Positions 1-7,533 of a stretch of DNA of 52,369 bases are shown here, piece by piece. The stretch covers positions 1 to 52,369 of the forward strand of contig JAUSHZ010000028.1 of the NCBI GenBank assembly GCA_030648255.1. The letters run 5' to 3'. Source of the stretch: a bacterium (GTDB taxonomy: Bacteria > Patescibacteriota > Minisyncoccia > Minisyncoccales > CG1-02-41-26). Positions within the stretch are counted from its first letter, which is position 1. The number at the start of each line of letters is the position of its first letter. The notes below the pieces were generated by a model, which saw only the letters and a program-made list of their open reading frames with translations, did no database searches and was not told the DNA's origin. The position numbers and the translations under genes were made by a program.

Positions 1-94
1 CCTTAACCATATTTTTAATTGATATTTCTTTGTCTAAAATTGGCTTTATCCATCGATACTTCTCCTCTTTTGTTGATTTGGGCATGATTTTCAT
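1..94 (-). CDS. transposase N-terminus, partial (runs off window)
   Basis: A stop-free frame of 31 codons starts at an ATG at base 94 (a second in-frame ATG is at 85) and leaves the window at base 1. It reads MKIMPKST, then KEEKYRW and DKEISIKNMVK. A charged start followed by a short helix of this kind resembles the N-terminal helix-turn-helix of integrase-type (DDE) transposases. Family assignment (IS481/IS3-like) is inference from a short fragment. An AGGGG ribosome-binding-like sequence lies just upstream (98-102). This gene and the comM remnant are divergent. Confidence 0.6.
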   Translation of the reverse strand, partial: MKIMPKSTKEEKYRWIKPILDKEISIKNMVK

Positions 95-142
95 ATGCCC
101 CTAGACTATCAGGAAAGTGCAATATGTCTGTATAGATTACCG
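1..142 (-). mobile_element. 5' end of an insertion sequence interrupting comM
   Basis: Homology to ComM begins abruptly at about base 143. Everything to the left reads instead, on the minus strand, as the start of a transposase gene with its short leader (95-142). The exact IS terminus and target duplication cannot be fixed, because the other end lies outside the window. The right edge of the window (52238-52369) holds the 3' end of a transposase in the same orientation, so both edges may be copies of one element. Confidence 0.7.
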
Positions 143-712
143 GAAAGCTTGCGCCAGCCATTAGAACAAGGCGAAATAATGGTGCAACGAACAAAGCAAA
201 GCTTTTGTTTTCCAGCCAGATTTTCATTAATAGCTGCCGCCAATCCTTGCCCTTGTGGCAACAATGGAAGCCCAGAAAAAGAATGCTCTTGCGGGCCCGG
301 GCAAATAGCGTCATATAGAAGAAAGCTATCGGGGCCTTTAATTGACAGGTTTGATATTTTTTGCTGGGTGCCTGGCTTAAAATACGAAGAGCTTATCAAC
401 CAAGAAACAACAAAAGATGCTGGGGAAGATATAAAAGCAAAAATCACCAAAGCCCGAGAAATTCAAAATGAAAGGTTTAAAAATGATAAAATTGCCACCA
501 ACGCCGAAATGAATGTGGAGCAAATAAAAAAACACTGCCAAATTGACAGCGAGTCGCACAATTTATTACGAAGATTTGTTGATTCTGGAAAAATATCTGC
601 CCGCGGTTTTCATAAGATTTTGAAAACAGCCAGAACTATTGCTGATTTAAGTGAAAAAGAAAAAATTGATTCATTGGATATTTCAGAGGCAATCAGCTAT
701 CGAACTATTTAA
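143..712 (+). pseudogene. comM: 3' fragment of comM (YifB/Mg-chelatase-like ATPase), truncated by an IS
   Basis: The frame ending at 712 encodes the C-terminal part of ComM/YifB, the AAA+ helicase that drives branch migration in natural transformation. Recognisable blocks are ESLRQPLEQGE, the PARFSLIAAANPCPCG segment, a zinc-type Cys cluster (CPCG, then CSCGPGQIA), LSGPLIDRFDI, and the C-terminal SARGFHKILKTARTIADL helix. About 190 residues remain of a protein usually near 500; the Walker A and B region is missing. An open frame extends up to an ATG at 95, but residues before E(143) do not match ComM and come from the inserted element, so the fragment is very unlikely to work. It ends 8 nt inside the 3' end of the convergent peptidase gene. 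Confidence 0.85.
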
Positions 713-1775
713 AGGGGTTGGTGGCAAACCGCACATCAAAATGCACATGGCACCCAGCTTCCCCGGCTGGAATAGTCAAGCCAGTGTGGCCAATATAGCC
801 AATAATTTGGCCTTGATTCACTTTTTGCCCAGATGAAACTGCGTATTTTGCTAAATGACCATAGTATGTGACAACGCCATTACTATGAATAATATTAATA
901 TAATTACCAGAGATAGAATCAGCTCCTAATTTTTGCACAGTTCCAACCGCTGCTGCCACCACTGGCCCACCGCAACTGCCATTGCTAAAATCAACTGCAT
1001 TAAACCAGTGCAAACCTTGAGTTTTTTTGGCATTGGCAATAGGCACCATAAAATAACTTTTCGAAACAGCCACTTTTGGATAAGCTTTAACATCAACCGC
1101 CTTTGGCTTTACCCCGCCCGGAATAACTAAAATATCGCCAGCAAATATGGCTGATCCATCACTGCCAACATCGTTGGCAGAAATTATATCTTCTGATTTT
1201 GCTTTATAAAGAATAGCCAGTTTATTCAATGTTTCACCGCTTTTTACAAAATGGACAAGCCCAGAAACTGGCAAAATAATAAGCGTTTGGCCTGGCTTTA
1301 AAACTGACTTGGCTGTTAAATTGTTGGCCTCGGTAATTGTAGAAACAGAAATGCCAAACTTATTAGACAGAGAGGCAATGGTATCACCTTCGGTAACCAC
1401 ATATTCTTCAATTCCTTGCTTGCCTTCGGCTGTGCCGATTAAATCAGCCAACGCCTTGCCTGAAACCAAAAATGGCGGGCTTTGGGGCTGTAAAACAGAA
1501 CCATCAACAACGCTTAAATCAATAGCGCCCGCTCTTGGTCCAGCAGAAGAAAAAAAATAAGGGGTTTTGTCTATAGCGTTTTTTTCTTGGGCTTGGCCGT
1601 TATTGTCTTTACCAACAAAAAAGGCTGCTAATCCAGCAACCAAAAAACCAAACAAAACACAATACAAAAATGGAGATTTTATCAACCTCTCGGGTTTGTA
1701 CTTTATAAATTTTATGCGTTTAGGAATAACTTTGTATTTTATTCTCAACGGCTCTATAATACCATAGAAATCCAA
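705..1775 (-). CDS. membrane-anchored LysM-LysM-M23 peptidoglycan endopeptidase
   Basis: 356 aa. A basic N-terminal tail is followed by one membrane helix (about residues 37-56) and a linker. Then come two LysM domains (about 125-168, starting YVVTEGDTIASLSNKFGIS, and 173-217, starting FVKSGETLNKLAILYK) and a C-terminal M23 domain (about 245-350). The M23 zinc ligands look intact: H and D in GLHWFNAVD and the HVH pair in GCHVHFDVR. The H-x5-D spacing of the first motif is longer than the classic HxxxD, which I believe recurs in CPR homologues (from memory). Its role would be to cut peptidoglycan cross-links outside the membrane, for growth or for the secretion machinery. It is convergent with the comM remnant and divergent from rsmA. 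Confidence 0.9.
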   Translation of the reverse strand: MDFYGIIEPLRIKYKVIPKRIKFIKYKPERLIKSPFLYCVLFGFLVAGLAAFFVGKDNNGQAQEKNAIDKTPYFFSSAGPRAGAIDLSVVDGSVLQPQSPPFLVSGKALADLIGTAEGKQGIEEYVVTEGDTIASLSNKFGISVSTITEANNLTAKSVLKPGQTLIILPVSGLVHFVKSGETLNKLAILYKAKSEDIISANDVGSDGSAIFAGDILVIPGGVKPKAVDVKAYPKVAVSKSYFMVPIANAKKTQGLHWFNAVDFSNGSCGGPVVAAAVGTVQKLGADSISGNYINIIHSNGVVTYYGHLAKYAVSSGQKVNQGQIIGYIGHTGLTIPAGEAGCHVHFDVRFATNPFK

Positions 1776-1789
1776 AAATTAGAAGTCAA

Positions 1790-1841
1790 TGGCTGTTGAA
1801 GCTCGGTTTTTAGGGAGCCTAAAACCGAGCTTCAACAGCCA
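1790..1841. repeat. palindromic repeat PR1, copy 1 (intergenic)
   Basis: A near-perfect inverted repeat: the left arm is TGGCTGTTGAAGCTCGG followed by TTTTTAGG, and the right arm is its complement with one T fewer. It lies in the 78-bp gap between the divergent peptidase and rsmA genes. The same arms recur inside rsmA and at 46085-46139. As RNA it would form a stem of more than 20 bp with a tiny loop. No transposase is encoded, so it is a REP/MITE-like non-autonomous element by inference. Confidence 0.9.
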
Positions 1842-1853
1842 GCCCAAAACCCT

Positions 1854-2819
1854 ATGTTAACCCCTCAACAAATAAAAAAAATACTTCAAGAAAACGATAT
1901 TGCTGTTTTAAAAAAATTCGGGCAAAACTTTTTAATTTCAGAAAGTGTTTTAAATAAAATTGTCGCAACAGCCAATATAAAGCCAACAGACACTATTTTA
2001 GAAATTGGCCCAGGTCTTGGGGTTTTAACTTTTGAATTAGCAAAAAGAGCCAGCAAAGTAATCGCTATTGAGAAAGACAGAAAGATGTCAGAGATACTGA
2101 AAAAAAATCTGGCAGAAAAAAATATCTCTAATATTGAAGTAATAAACGAAGACGCGTTGGCTGTTGAAGCTCGGTTTTTAGAGCTGTTGAAGCTCGGTTT
2201 TAAGGGAGCCCAAAACCGAGCTTCCACAGCTCTGGAGCCCAAAACCGAGCTTCCACAGCAAAGCTACAAGCTCGTGGCAAATTTGCCATACAACATCGCA
2301 ACCGCTGTTATAATGAAATTTCTACAAAGCGAAAATCCACCCCAACGAATAGTAGTAATGGTGCAAAAAGAAGTAGCGCAGAGAATTGTTGCTATTTCTC
2401 CCCATATGAATAAATTGGCGATCTTTTGCCAGCTTTATGCAACGCCAAAAATAATTGATATTGTCCCCCCAGCCGCTTTTTGGCCCAAGCCAAAAGTTGA
2501 TTCTGCGATATTACAGTTAATTCCAAGAAACTCGGTTTTAGAAAGCTGTGGAAGCTCGGTTTTTAGGGATCCCAAAACCGAGCTTCAACAGCCCAACGCC
2601 TTAGAAAACTTGGTCAACCTCGGCTTCTCCCACCCTAGAAAAACCTTACTGAATAACTTCGCCAAACTCGGCGAAAAAGAAAAAATAGGCCAGTGGCTTT
2701 TAGAAAATAATATCCAGCCAAGTCAACGGCCAGAGACATTATCTATCCACAACTGGCTAAGCCTTGCAAAAAACATTGAATTAGTGGAATATGTTAATTT
2801 TATGCTAAAAAACACTTGA
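1854..2819 (+). CDS. rsmA: 16S rRNA (adenine1518-N6/adenine1519-N6)-dimethyltransferase with in-frame repeat insertions
   Basis: RsmA/KsgA dimethylates two adenines at the 3' end of 16S rRNA with S-adenosylmethionine. Family signatures are clear: FGQNFLISESVLNKIV near the start, SAM motif I ILEIGPGLGVLTFELA, VIAIEKD, the catalytic NLPYNI motif, FWPKPKVDSAIL, and GFSHPRKTLLNN in the C-terminal domain. At 321 aa it is about 50 residues longer than usual. The excess falls in two places that coincide with palindromic DNA repeats: about residues 103-137 (between NEDAL and SYKLVANLPYN) and about 225-250 (between LQLIPR and ENLVNLGFSHPRK). Both inserts keep the frame, avoid stops and sit next to conserved blocks without breaking them, so the enzyme is probably active. 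The TGA stop overlaps the -35 box of the next gene. Confidence 0.95.
   Translation: MLTPQQIKKILQENDIAVLKKFGQNFLISESVLNKIVATANIKPTDTILEIGPGLGVLTFELAKRASKVIAIEKDRKMSEILKKNLAEKNISNIEVINEDALAVEARFLELLKLGFKGAQNRASTALEPKTELPQQSYKLVANLPYNIATAVIMKFLQSENPPQRIVVMVQKEVAQRIVAISPHMNKLAIFCQLYATPKIIDIVPPAAFWPKPKVDSAILQLIPRNSVLESCGSSVFRDPKTELQQPNALENLVNLGFSHPRKTLLNNFAKLGEKEKIGQWLLENNIQPSQRPETLSIHNWLSLAKNIELVEYVNFMLKNT
2159..2261. repeat. palindromic repeat PR1, nested double copy inside rsmA
   Basis: An outer copy is split in its loop: the left half is at about 2160-2181 and the right half at about 2234-2260. A complete inner copy (about 2182-2233, arms extended to AGAGCTG and CAGCTCT) sits between the halves. 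The coding frame passes through both, adding about 34 residues to RsmA. Right arms read CTTCCAC where left arms read GTTGAAG, so the arms have drifted slightly. Confidence 0.9.
2531..2592. repeat. palindromic repeat PR1, third site inside rsmA with a preceding half copy
   Basis: A full palindrome at 2545-2592 starts GCTGTGGAAGCTCGG and ends CCGAGCTTCAACAGC, with loop-side GGGATCCC. It is preceded at 2531-2542 by a fragment, CTCGGTTTTAGA, matching the middle of a left arm. Translation continues in frame, adding roughly 25 residues before the conserved GFSHPRK motif of RsmA. Confidence 0.88.
2724..2771 (+). repeat. rsmA-tail direct repeat, unit 1 (in rsmA)
   Basis: 48 bp covering the end of the rsmA C-terminal domain (RPETLSIHNWLSLAK region). 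A second unit follows the next gene at 4186-4233; the core 41 bp of the two units differ at three positions. The repeats bracket the AAA ATPase gene. Confidence 0.85.
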
Positions 2820-2843
2820 CAGTCAATATAGTAATGCTAAAAT
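2816..2843 (+). promoter_or_regulatory. sigma70-type promoter of the AAA ATPase gene
   Basis: TTGACA (2816-2821), a 16-bp spacer and TAAAAT (2838-2843). The -35 box overlaps the rsmA stop codon. The putative start point falls about 30 nt before the ATG at 2882. Confidence 0.65.
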
Positions 2844-2881
2844 AGCATCAGACAGCACAAATAGTAATTTTTATCAAATTT

Positions 2882-4171
2882 ATGGCAGAAGAACAAGTTT
2901 TTATTAAGCGAGATGGTCAAAATAAAATCGCTCAACATTTAATTAACCAAAAAGAAATAACAGTTATTTTGGGCCCACGACAAGTTGGTAAAACAGTTTT
3001 ATTAAAACAATTAATGGAATGGCTCGTTAAAGAACAACAAATAAACCATAACGATGTTTTTTATTTTAACTTAGATATTATTCAGGACTGGGAAGCAGTA
3101 AAAGATCAAACCCAATTTATCAATTTTTTAAAAAGCCGTTCCCAAAAACAAAAAATTTATGTTTTCGTGGACGAAGCGCAAAAAGTTGAAAACCCAGGCG
3201 TTTTTTACAAGGGCGTATATGACAGCGACCTGAATGTTAAACTAATATTAACTGGCTCTGCCTCTCTTTATTTTTTTTCTAAAATAAAAGAATCTTTAGC
3301 TGGCAGAAAAAGAATTTTTTTCTTAAATCCATTTTCTTTTCAAGAATGTGTTTCTATAAAAAATAAAGCATTATTAAATGCATTAACGGGAAAAGAAAAT
3401 TTACCAGATTTTGATAAAGCCGAACTTAACGAAATTCTTAACGAATATCTTGTTTGGGGAGGATACCCCATGGTTGTCTTAACCTCAAACCCAGAGCAAA
3501 AAAACGCTGTTTTAGCTGATATTTATTCCAGCTATATTGAAAGAGATATTATTGGTTTTCTAAAGATTGATGATAAGTCTAAATTCACTAAAACCGTTAA
3601 ACTCCTAGCGAGCCAAATCGGGCAGTTAGTTAATTTAGGCGAGATATCAACTATAACCGAAATAGACCGAAGAACAATTTCTAGATATTTAAGTGTTTTA
3701 GAGGAAACATTTGTGCTTTATCAGCTTGCCCCTTATTTTAATAACCCTAGACAAGAGATTATAAAAAACCAGAAAGTTTATTTTTTAGATAATGGTCTAA
3801 GAAACTATCTCTTAGAAAACTTCCAACCATTCAATAAGAGAATTGACAAGGGTGCTTTATTAGAGAATTTCATTTTTCAAGAACTTTTTGCTTGTTCAAA
3901 AGATAATTTTTTTAATTTACATTTTTGGAGAACTAAACAAGGAGCTGAAGTTGATTTTATAATAGAACAAGGCCTAAAAATAACGCCAGTTGAGGTGAAA
4001 ACAACACTAAAGGTGCCGAAAATTTCGCTTGGGCTTCAAAGCTTTATTAAGAAATATAAACCAGCAAACGGCTTGATGGTTAATTTTTCTGGGCTTTCAG
4101 CAAAAGCAACTCTTGGAACCACTGAAGTCAACTTCCTCTCCCCAGCAAAAATAAAAAACTTTATTCATTAG
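2882..4171 (+). CDS. AAA_14 / DUF4143 family ATPase
   Basis: 429 aa. The N-terminal P-loop ATPase domain has Walker A GPRQVGKT (about residues 31-38) and Walker B IYVFVDEAQ. The C-terminal DUF4143 part includes ERDIIGFLKI, a winged-helix-like section (TITEIDRRTISRYLSVLEE), and a PD-(D/E)xK-like end (WRTKQGAEVDFII, then PVEVK) with the spaced acidic and lysine residues of a restriction-type nuclease fold. These proteins are widespread in bacteria and archaea, their biochemical role is poorly known, and they are often mobile. Here the gene has its own promoter and lies between two copies of the rsmA 3' end, which suggests it arrived as a unit or by a local duplication. Confidence 0.9.
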   Translation: MAEEQVFIKRDGQNKIAQHLINQKEITVILGPRQVGKTVLLKQLMEWLVKEQQINHNDVFYFNLDIIQDWEAVKDQTQFINFLKSRSQKQKIYVFVDEAQKVENPGVFYKGVYDSDLNVKLILTGSASLYFFSKIKESLAGRKRIFFLNPFSFQECVSIKNKALLNALTGKENLPDFDKAELNEILNEYLVWGGYPMVVLTSNPEQKNAVLADIYSSYIERDIIGFLKIDDKSKFTKTVKLLASQIGQLVNLGEISTITEIDRRTISRYLSVLEETFVLYQLAPYFNNPRQEIIKNQKVYFLDNGLRNYLLENFQPFNKRIDKGALLENFIFQELFACSKDNFFNLHFWRTKQGAEVDFIIEQGLKITPVEVKTTLKVPKISLGLQSFIKKYKPANGLMVNFSGLSAKATLGTTEVNFLSPAKIKNFIH

Positions 4172-4185
4172 CCCAAAACCCCTCC

Positions 4186-4233
4186 CAACACCCAGAAACA
4201 TTATCTATCCACAACTGGCTATGTCTTGCAAAA
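4186..4233 (+). repeat. rsmA-tail direct repeat, unit 2 (after the AAA ATPase gene)
   Basis: An untranslated duplicate of the rsmA segment at 2724-2771, with 38 of 41 core bases identical (CAGAAACATTATCTATCCAC onward). It lies in the 95-bp gap before the methyltransferase gene. Confidence 0.85.
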
Positions 4234-4266
4234 TCGTTTAAAACATTACACAATAAATAAATATCT

Positions 4267-4893
4267 ATGTCATCTCCCTACGATAATTTTGCTAAATACT
4301 ACGACGGTTGGTTTATTGGCCCAATTTTAAAACCATACCACAAAAACGCTGTAAAATTCATTTCTCCCTACATTAAAAAGAACAGTGCTGTTTTAGATGT
4401 TGGCTGTGGCACAGGCGCTTTTTTAAAGCAACTTGTTAAAAAAAATAAAAGTTCAAACTTGCAAATTTTTGGCATTGATGAAAGCAAAGGAATGATAAAA
4501 AGAGCTTTAAAAAAGAAAATCCCAAATGCCAATTTTCAAATTGCCCAAGCCGAAAGCATTCCCTTCCCCAATGATTATTTTGATTTAATAACCTGCGTTG
4601 ACAGTTTTTATTATTTAAATTCAGAAAAGTTTTTTACAGAATGCCGTCGCGTTTTAAAACCAGGCGGTTTAATTTTTATTGACACAATATCAATTGACCA
4701 TTACAGACCGGTTGTTAAGCCATTACTTTGGTTTTTCAAACTTTTTTCAGTTGGGGCTGGCACAAAGCATTTAAAATTTGAAAAAATGGAAGCCCTAGCC
4801 AAAGATAATGCTTTTAATGTTGTGCAAGCCAGGTCTAAAAATTTTCCATTTGCTTTGTTTTGCAAAACCTGGCAAATAATTTTTAAAAAGTAG
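4267..4893 (+). CDS. class I SAM-dependent methyltransferase (Methyltransf_11 type)
   Basis: 208 aa. SAM-binding motif I is VLDVGCGTGAFLK (about residues 42-54), followed by an acidic residue at the end of strand 2 (FGIDESKGMIKRA), motif III-like FDLITCVDSFYYL, and RRVLKPGGLIFIDTIS. This is the core fold of small-molecule methyltransferases related to UbiE and cyclopropane-type enzymes. The substrate cannot be told from the sequence. The last 50 residues are basic and hydrophobic (VVKPLLWFFKLF), suggesting membrane proximity or a hydrophobic substrate. The next gene starts 10 nt after the stop, so the two are probably cotranscribed. Confidence 0.85.
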   Translation: MSSPYDNFAKYYDGWFIGPILKPYHKNAVKFISPYIKKNSAVLDVGCGTGAFLKQLVKKNKSSNLQIFGIDESKGMIKRALKKKIPNANFQIAQAESIPFPNDYFDLITCVDSFYYLNSEKFFTECRRVLKPGGLIFIDTISIDHYRPVVKPLLWFFKLFSVGAGTKHLKFEKMEALAKDNAFNVVQARSKNFPFALFCKTWQIIFKK

Positions 4894-4903
4894 ACGCCTT
4901 AAA

Positions 4904-7042
4904 ATGTTTAAAAAAATTAAAGAAAAAATCCTAAAAAAACGCTTTGCAGTTCCTTTGCTGGCTTTTCTCTCTTTGTTTATTCTTTACCCAGCCAAAGCTG
5001 CGGCTGCTTGGTTTTTACCGTTTGTGGTTGCTCCGATAATTATGGGGATTACATCAGTTGCTGCAGGATATCTTGCTAAGGGGCTGACTGCTTTATCATT
5101 AATTGGAGGCGTTCTTGTTTTTGGCTGGGCATTAAGCCGAGCTTTTATGGGTTTGGGCTTGAGCTTTTTAAATTGGGGTATTGGTGGAACCGTTTTTACC
5201 CAAGGGATGTCGATGACCAACCCAGCCAATAATGCAATTATCCAAATTGGCTGGACACTTCTGCGTGATTTAACCAATATGTTTTTTATCCTGGGCTTGG
5301 CCTATATTGGACTAGCCACGGCTTTAAATTTTGCCAACTTCAACACAAAAAAAACATTTACAACTCTAATATTAGTGGCTTTGCTTATAAACTTTACACC
5401 GGTAATTTGTGGGGTAATAGTTGACGCTTCAAATATAGTAATGAACTTCTTTCTTTCAGAAGTTAACTTTGACAAGCTCTCTGATTCCTACACAGGAGCC
5501 ACCAAAGCAATGGGTGAAATTCAAGAAAGTGCCTTAAAAGATAACATTGGAGGTGTAATAGGTGAGTACCTTCTAATGTCTGCTTATGGTATTGTGGCTG
5601 GCTCTGTGTTAATGATTTTTGGATTTATTCTTTTGATGCGTCATTTTATAATTTGGATCTTAGTTATTTTATCGCCTTTGGCGTTTTTCTTGCGTATTTT
5701 TGATTTCTCCAAACAATGGTACACAAAATGGTGGGGCTGGTTTGTTAGTTGGAGTTTTGTTGGCATACCAGCTGCGTTCTTTCTTTATTTAGCAAACCAT
5801 TTACTAATTCAAACAAAAACAGGCCAGGTTAGCGGGGCAGATATAACAACAAACGGATTGGGCGCGGCGTTAAGCCCCTATCTTATCACTCTTGTTTTTA
5901 TGATAATTGCCCTTATAACAACGCTAAAAATAAAGGCGGCAGGCAGTGGAATTATAATGAATACTGCTAATAATTTAGCCACAAAAGCGAAGACAGTGCC
6001 AGGGCTTATTCGAGGTAAAATGGCTCCAGCAGAGAAGGCTCTTAGCGCCAAGGCTGGCGCTGTAGCTGGAGTTGCAACAGCAGGCGGACTGGCCGCCATT
6101 GGTGCGGGATACAAAAAAGCACGAGGTGAAAAGGGCGCTCCCGGTAGAGAGGGTATAATATCTAGCATAGGGGCTGGTCTTGGTAACTGGGCCAAGCAAA
6201 GAGGTGGATTAACAAAAGAGGGGATGGCAGGAGGGTTAAAATATCAAGAGGACACTAAATATAAACAGAGAAAAAGAGCTGAACGCCTTGGGCTTGCTAA
6301 GCTTGGTACAGCTGATAAAGAAAGAAGGAAAGAGCTTGATACTGAAGCCTTGATGAAAGATCTTAAAGAGATGAGTGAGGACGACAGAAACGTAGCTGTT
6401 GAAAGAATAAATAAAAATCCAGCAAAAACCCAAGAAGATATTCGTAATCTCATGGCTTTAATGCGCATTAAAGCTGAAGAGCAAGAAGAAATAAAACCAG
6501 CTGATATAGCGGCAATTCAAGAGTTTGGTTGGATTGACAAAAAAGTTGGCAGAGACTTATCGTCAGCCAGACCTGATCTAGCATATGAACTATCAGACAA
6601 AAAAGAATTTGCTAAAGAAGTTGAGAAAAGGTTGGCGATATCTTTCCCTCCTGGTGGACCAGTTCCAACTGCAGCTGATAAAATAGCTGAACAAGAAAAG
6701 TACAAAAAAGAAATGACTCAAAAGGCAGTTGAAAAAGCTACCCCTGAAAAGTTCTCAAAGATGTTCCAAATTGATACACTGAAGGGGAAAACCGTTAATG
6801 AGGTTGCCGAAATTGCCCAACATATGAACCAAGCTCAAGTAAAGGCTTACGGTAAAAAGGCAAATTCAGTTGACAAGGCGTCTTTCAGGTCGTTGTTTTT
6901 TGATCCAACGACCAACGCCAAAACACCCTATAATTACGTCCTTACAGATCCAATTAGAACTCCCTCCTATGCAACTGCAGCAGGAAAAGCAAAGATTGAT
7001 GGATTTTTACACATACTACAAACAGATATGAATTTTATATAG
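4904..7042 (+). CDS. polytopic membrane protein, VirB6/TrbL-like T4SS component (probable)
   Basis: 712 aa. A signal-like N-terminus (residues 12-33, ending AAAAW) is followed by about eight hydrophobic segments up to residue 350, including GLTALSLIGGVLVFGWALS, LTNMFFILGLAYIGLATAL, LILVALLINFTPVICGVIV and FIIWILVILSPLAFFLRIF. A W-rich loop (WYTKWWGWFVSWSFVG) precedes the last helices. Residues about 360-712 are hydrophilic, Ala/Lys/Glu-rich and probably cytoplasmic. A pattern of many helices with a conserved aromatic loop and a long soluble tail is typical of the VirB6/TrbL-like channel protein in CPR T4SS loci. The T4SS-like minus-strand operon is on the other side of two genes, which supports this, but no diagnostic motif proves it. 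Confidence 0.6.
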   Translation: MFKKIKEKILKKRFAVPLLAFLSLFILYPAKAAAAWFLPFVVAPIIMGITSVAAGYLAKGLTALSLIGGVLVFGWALSRAFMGLGLSFLNWGIGGTVFTQGMSMTNPANNAIIQIGWTLLRDLTNMFFILGLAYIGLATALNFANFNTKKTFTTLILVALLINFTPVICGVIVDASNIVMNFFLSEVNFDKLSDSYTGATKAMGEIQESALKDNIGGVIGEYLLMSAYGIVAGSVLMIFGFILLMRHFIIWILVILSPLAFFLRIFDFSKQWYTKWWGWFVSWSFVGIPAAFFLYLANHLLIQTKTGQVSGADITTNGLGAALSPYLITLVFMIIALITTLKIKAAGSGIIMNTANNLATKAKTVPGLIRGKMAPAEKALSAKAGAVAGVATAGGLAAIGAGYKKARGEKGAPGREGIISSIGAGLGNWAKQRGGLTKEGMAGGLKYQEDTKYKQRKRAERLGLAKLGTADKERRKELDTEALMKDLKEMSEDDRNVAVERINKNPAKTQEDIRNLMALMRIKAEEQEEIKPADIAAIQEFGWIDKKVGRDLSSARPDLAYELSDKKEFAKEVEKRLAISFPPGGPVPTAADKIAEQEKYKKEMTQKAVEKATPEKFSKMFQIDTLKGKTVNEVAEIAQHMNQAQVKAYGKKANSVDKASFRSLFFDPTTNAKTPYNYVLTDPIRTPSYATAAGKAKIDGFLHILQTDMNFI

Positions 7043-7063
7043 TTAATTTTAAATTTTATATAT

Positions 7064-7462
7064 ATGAACCAAATTAAAAATATTGTTTTCCCAGAAAATA
7101 ATATCGAAATAACAGAAGAAATATTGAATAATTTTAGGTTAACTCAAACAGAAGAAGAGGCAGAAAAACTACACCAAAGCAATGCACCAGACAATGCCTT
7201 TATTTTGAGAAAATTAATAAAAAAAGTTGGAACAGTAGAAATTAGTTTTGAAAAATTTATTGAAGAGCTTTCCTTACAGCTCAAAATAGAAACGCCAAAA
7301 GCCCAACAAATCGCCCAAGAGGTAAAAATAAAAATATTAGACCATAAAGACAATCTTGAAATACAAACAGAAAGAAAAGAACCCCTTAGGGTTCAAGAGA
7401 AAGTACTCTTTCCCGAGCAAAAAAGAACAGGACCAGATGACTATCGGGAACCAGTAGAATAA
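7064..7462 (+). CDS. hypothetical acidic protein, 132 aa
   Basis: Not recognised. The protein is Glu/Lys-rich and largely helical (NFRLTQTEEEAEKLHQ; FIEELSLQLKIETPKAQQIA), with no signal peptide or membrane segment, so it is probably cytoplasmic. It starts 21 nt after the VirB6-like gene in the same direction and is followed by a bidirectional terminator, so it probably closes that operon. The C-terminal tail is short, Pro/Glu-rich and presumably flexible. Confidence 0.65.
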   Translation: MNQIKNIVFPENNIEITEEILNNFRLTQTEEEAEKLHQSNAPDNAFILRKLIKKVGTVEISFEKFIEELSLQLKIETPKAQQIAQEVKIKILDHKDNLEIQTERKEPLRVQEKVLFPEQKRTGPDDYREPVE

Positions 7463-7481
7463 AATTTTCTTTTATAAAATG

Positions 7482-7515
7482 AAACAAGGGAAACAGATAC
7501 TGCTTCCCTTGTTTT
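7482..7515. terminator. bidirectional intrinsic terminator
   Basis: An 11-bp stem AAACAAGGGAA / TTCCCTTGTTT (7482-7492 and 7504-7514), flanked by A and T runs, lies between two convergent genes. Confidence 0.85.
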
Positions 7516-7533
7516 TATTATGTGATGACTTAA

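Noticed and set aside
15-314. 99-codon minus-strand frame across the comM remnant
   Set aside because: Its upstream part is the antisense of ComM. The transposase start fits the other minus-strand frame, beginning at base 94.
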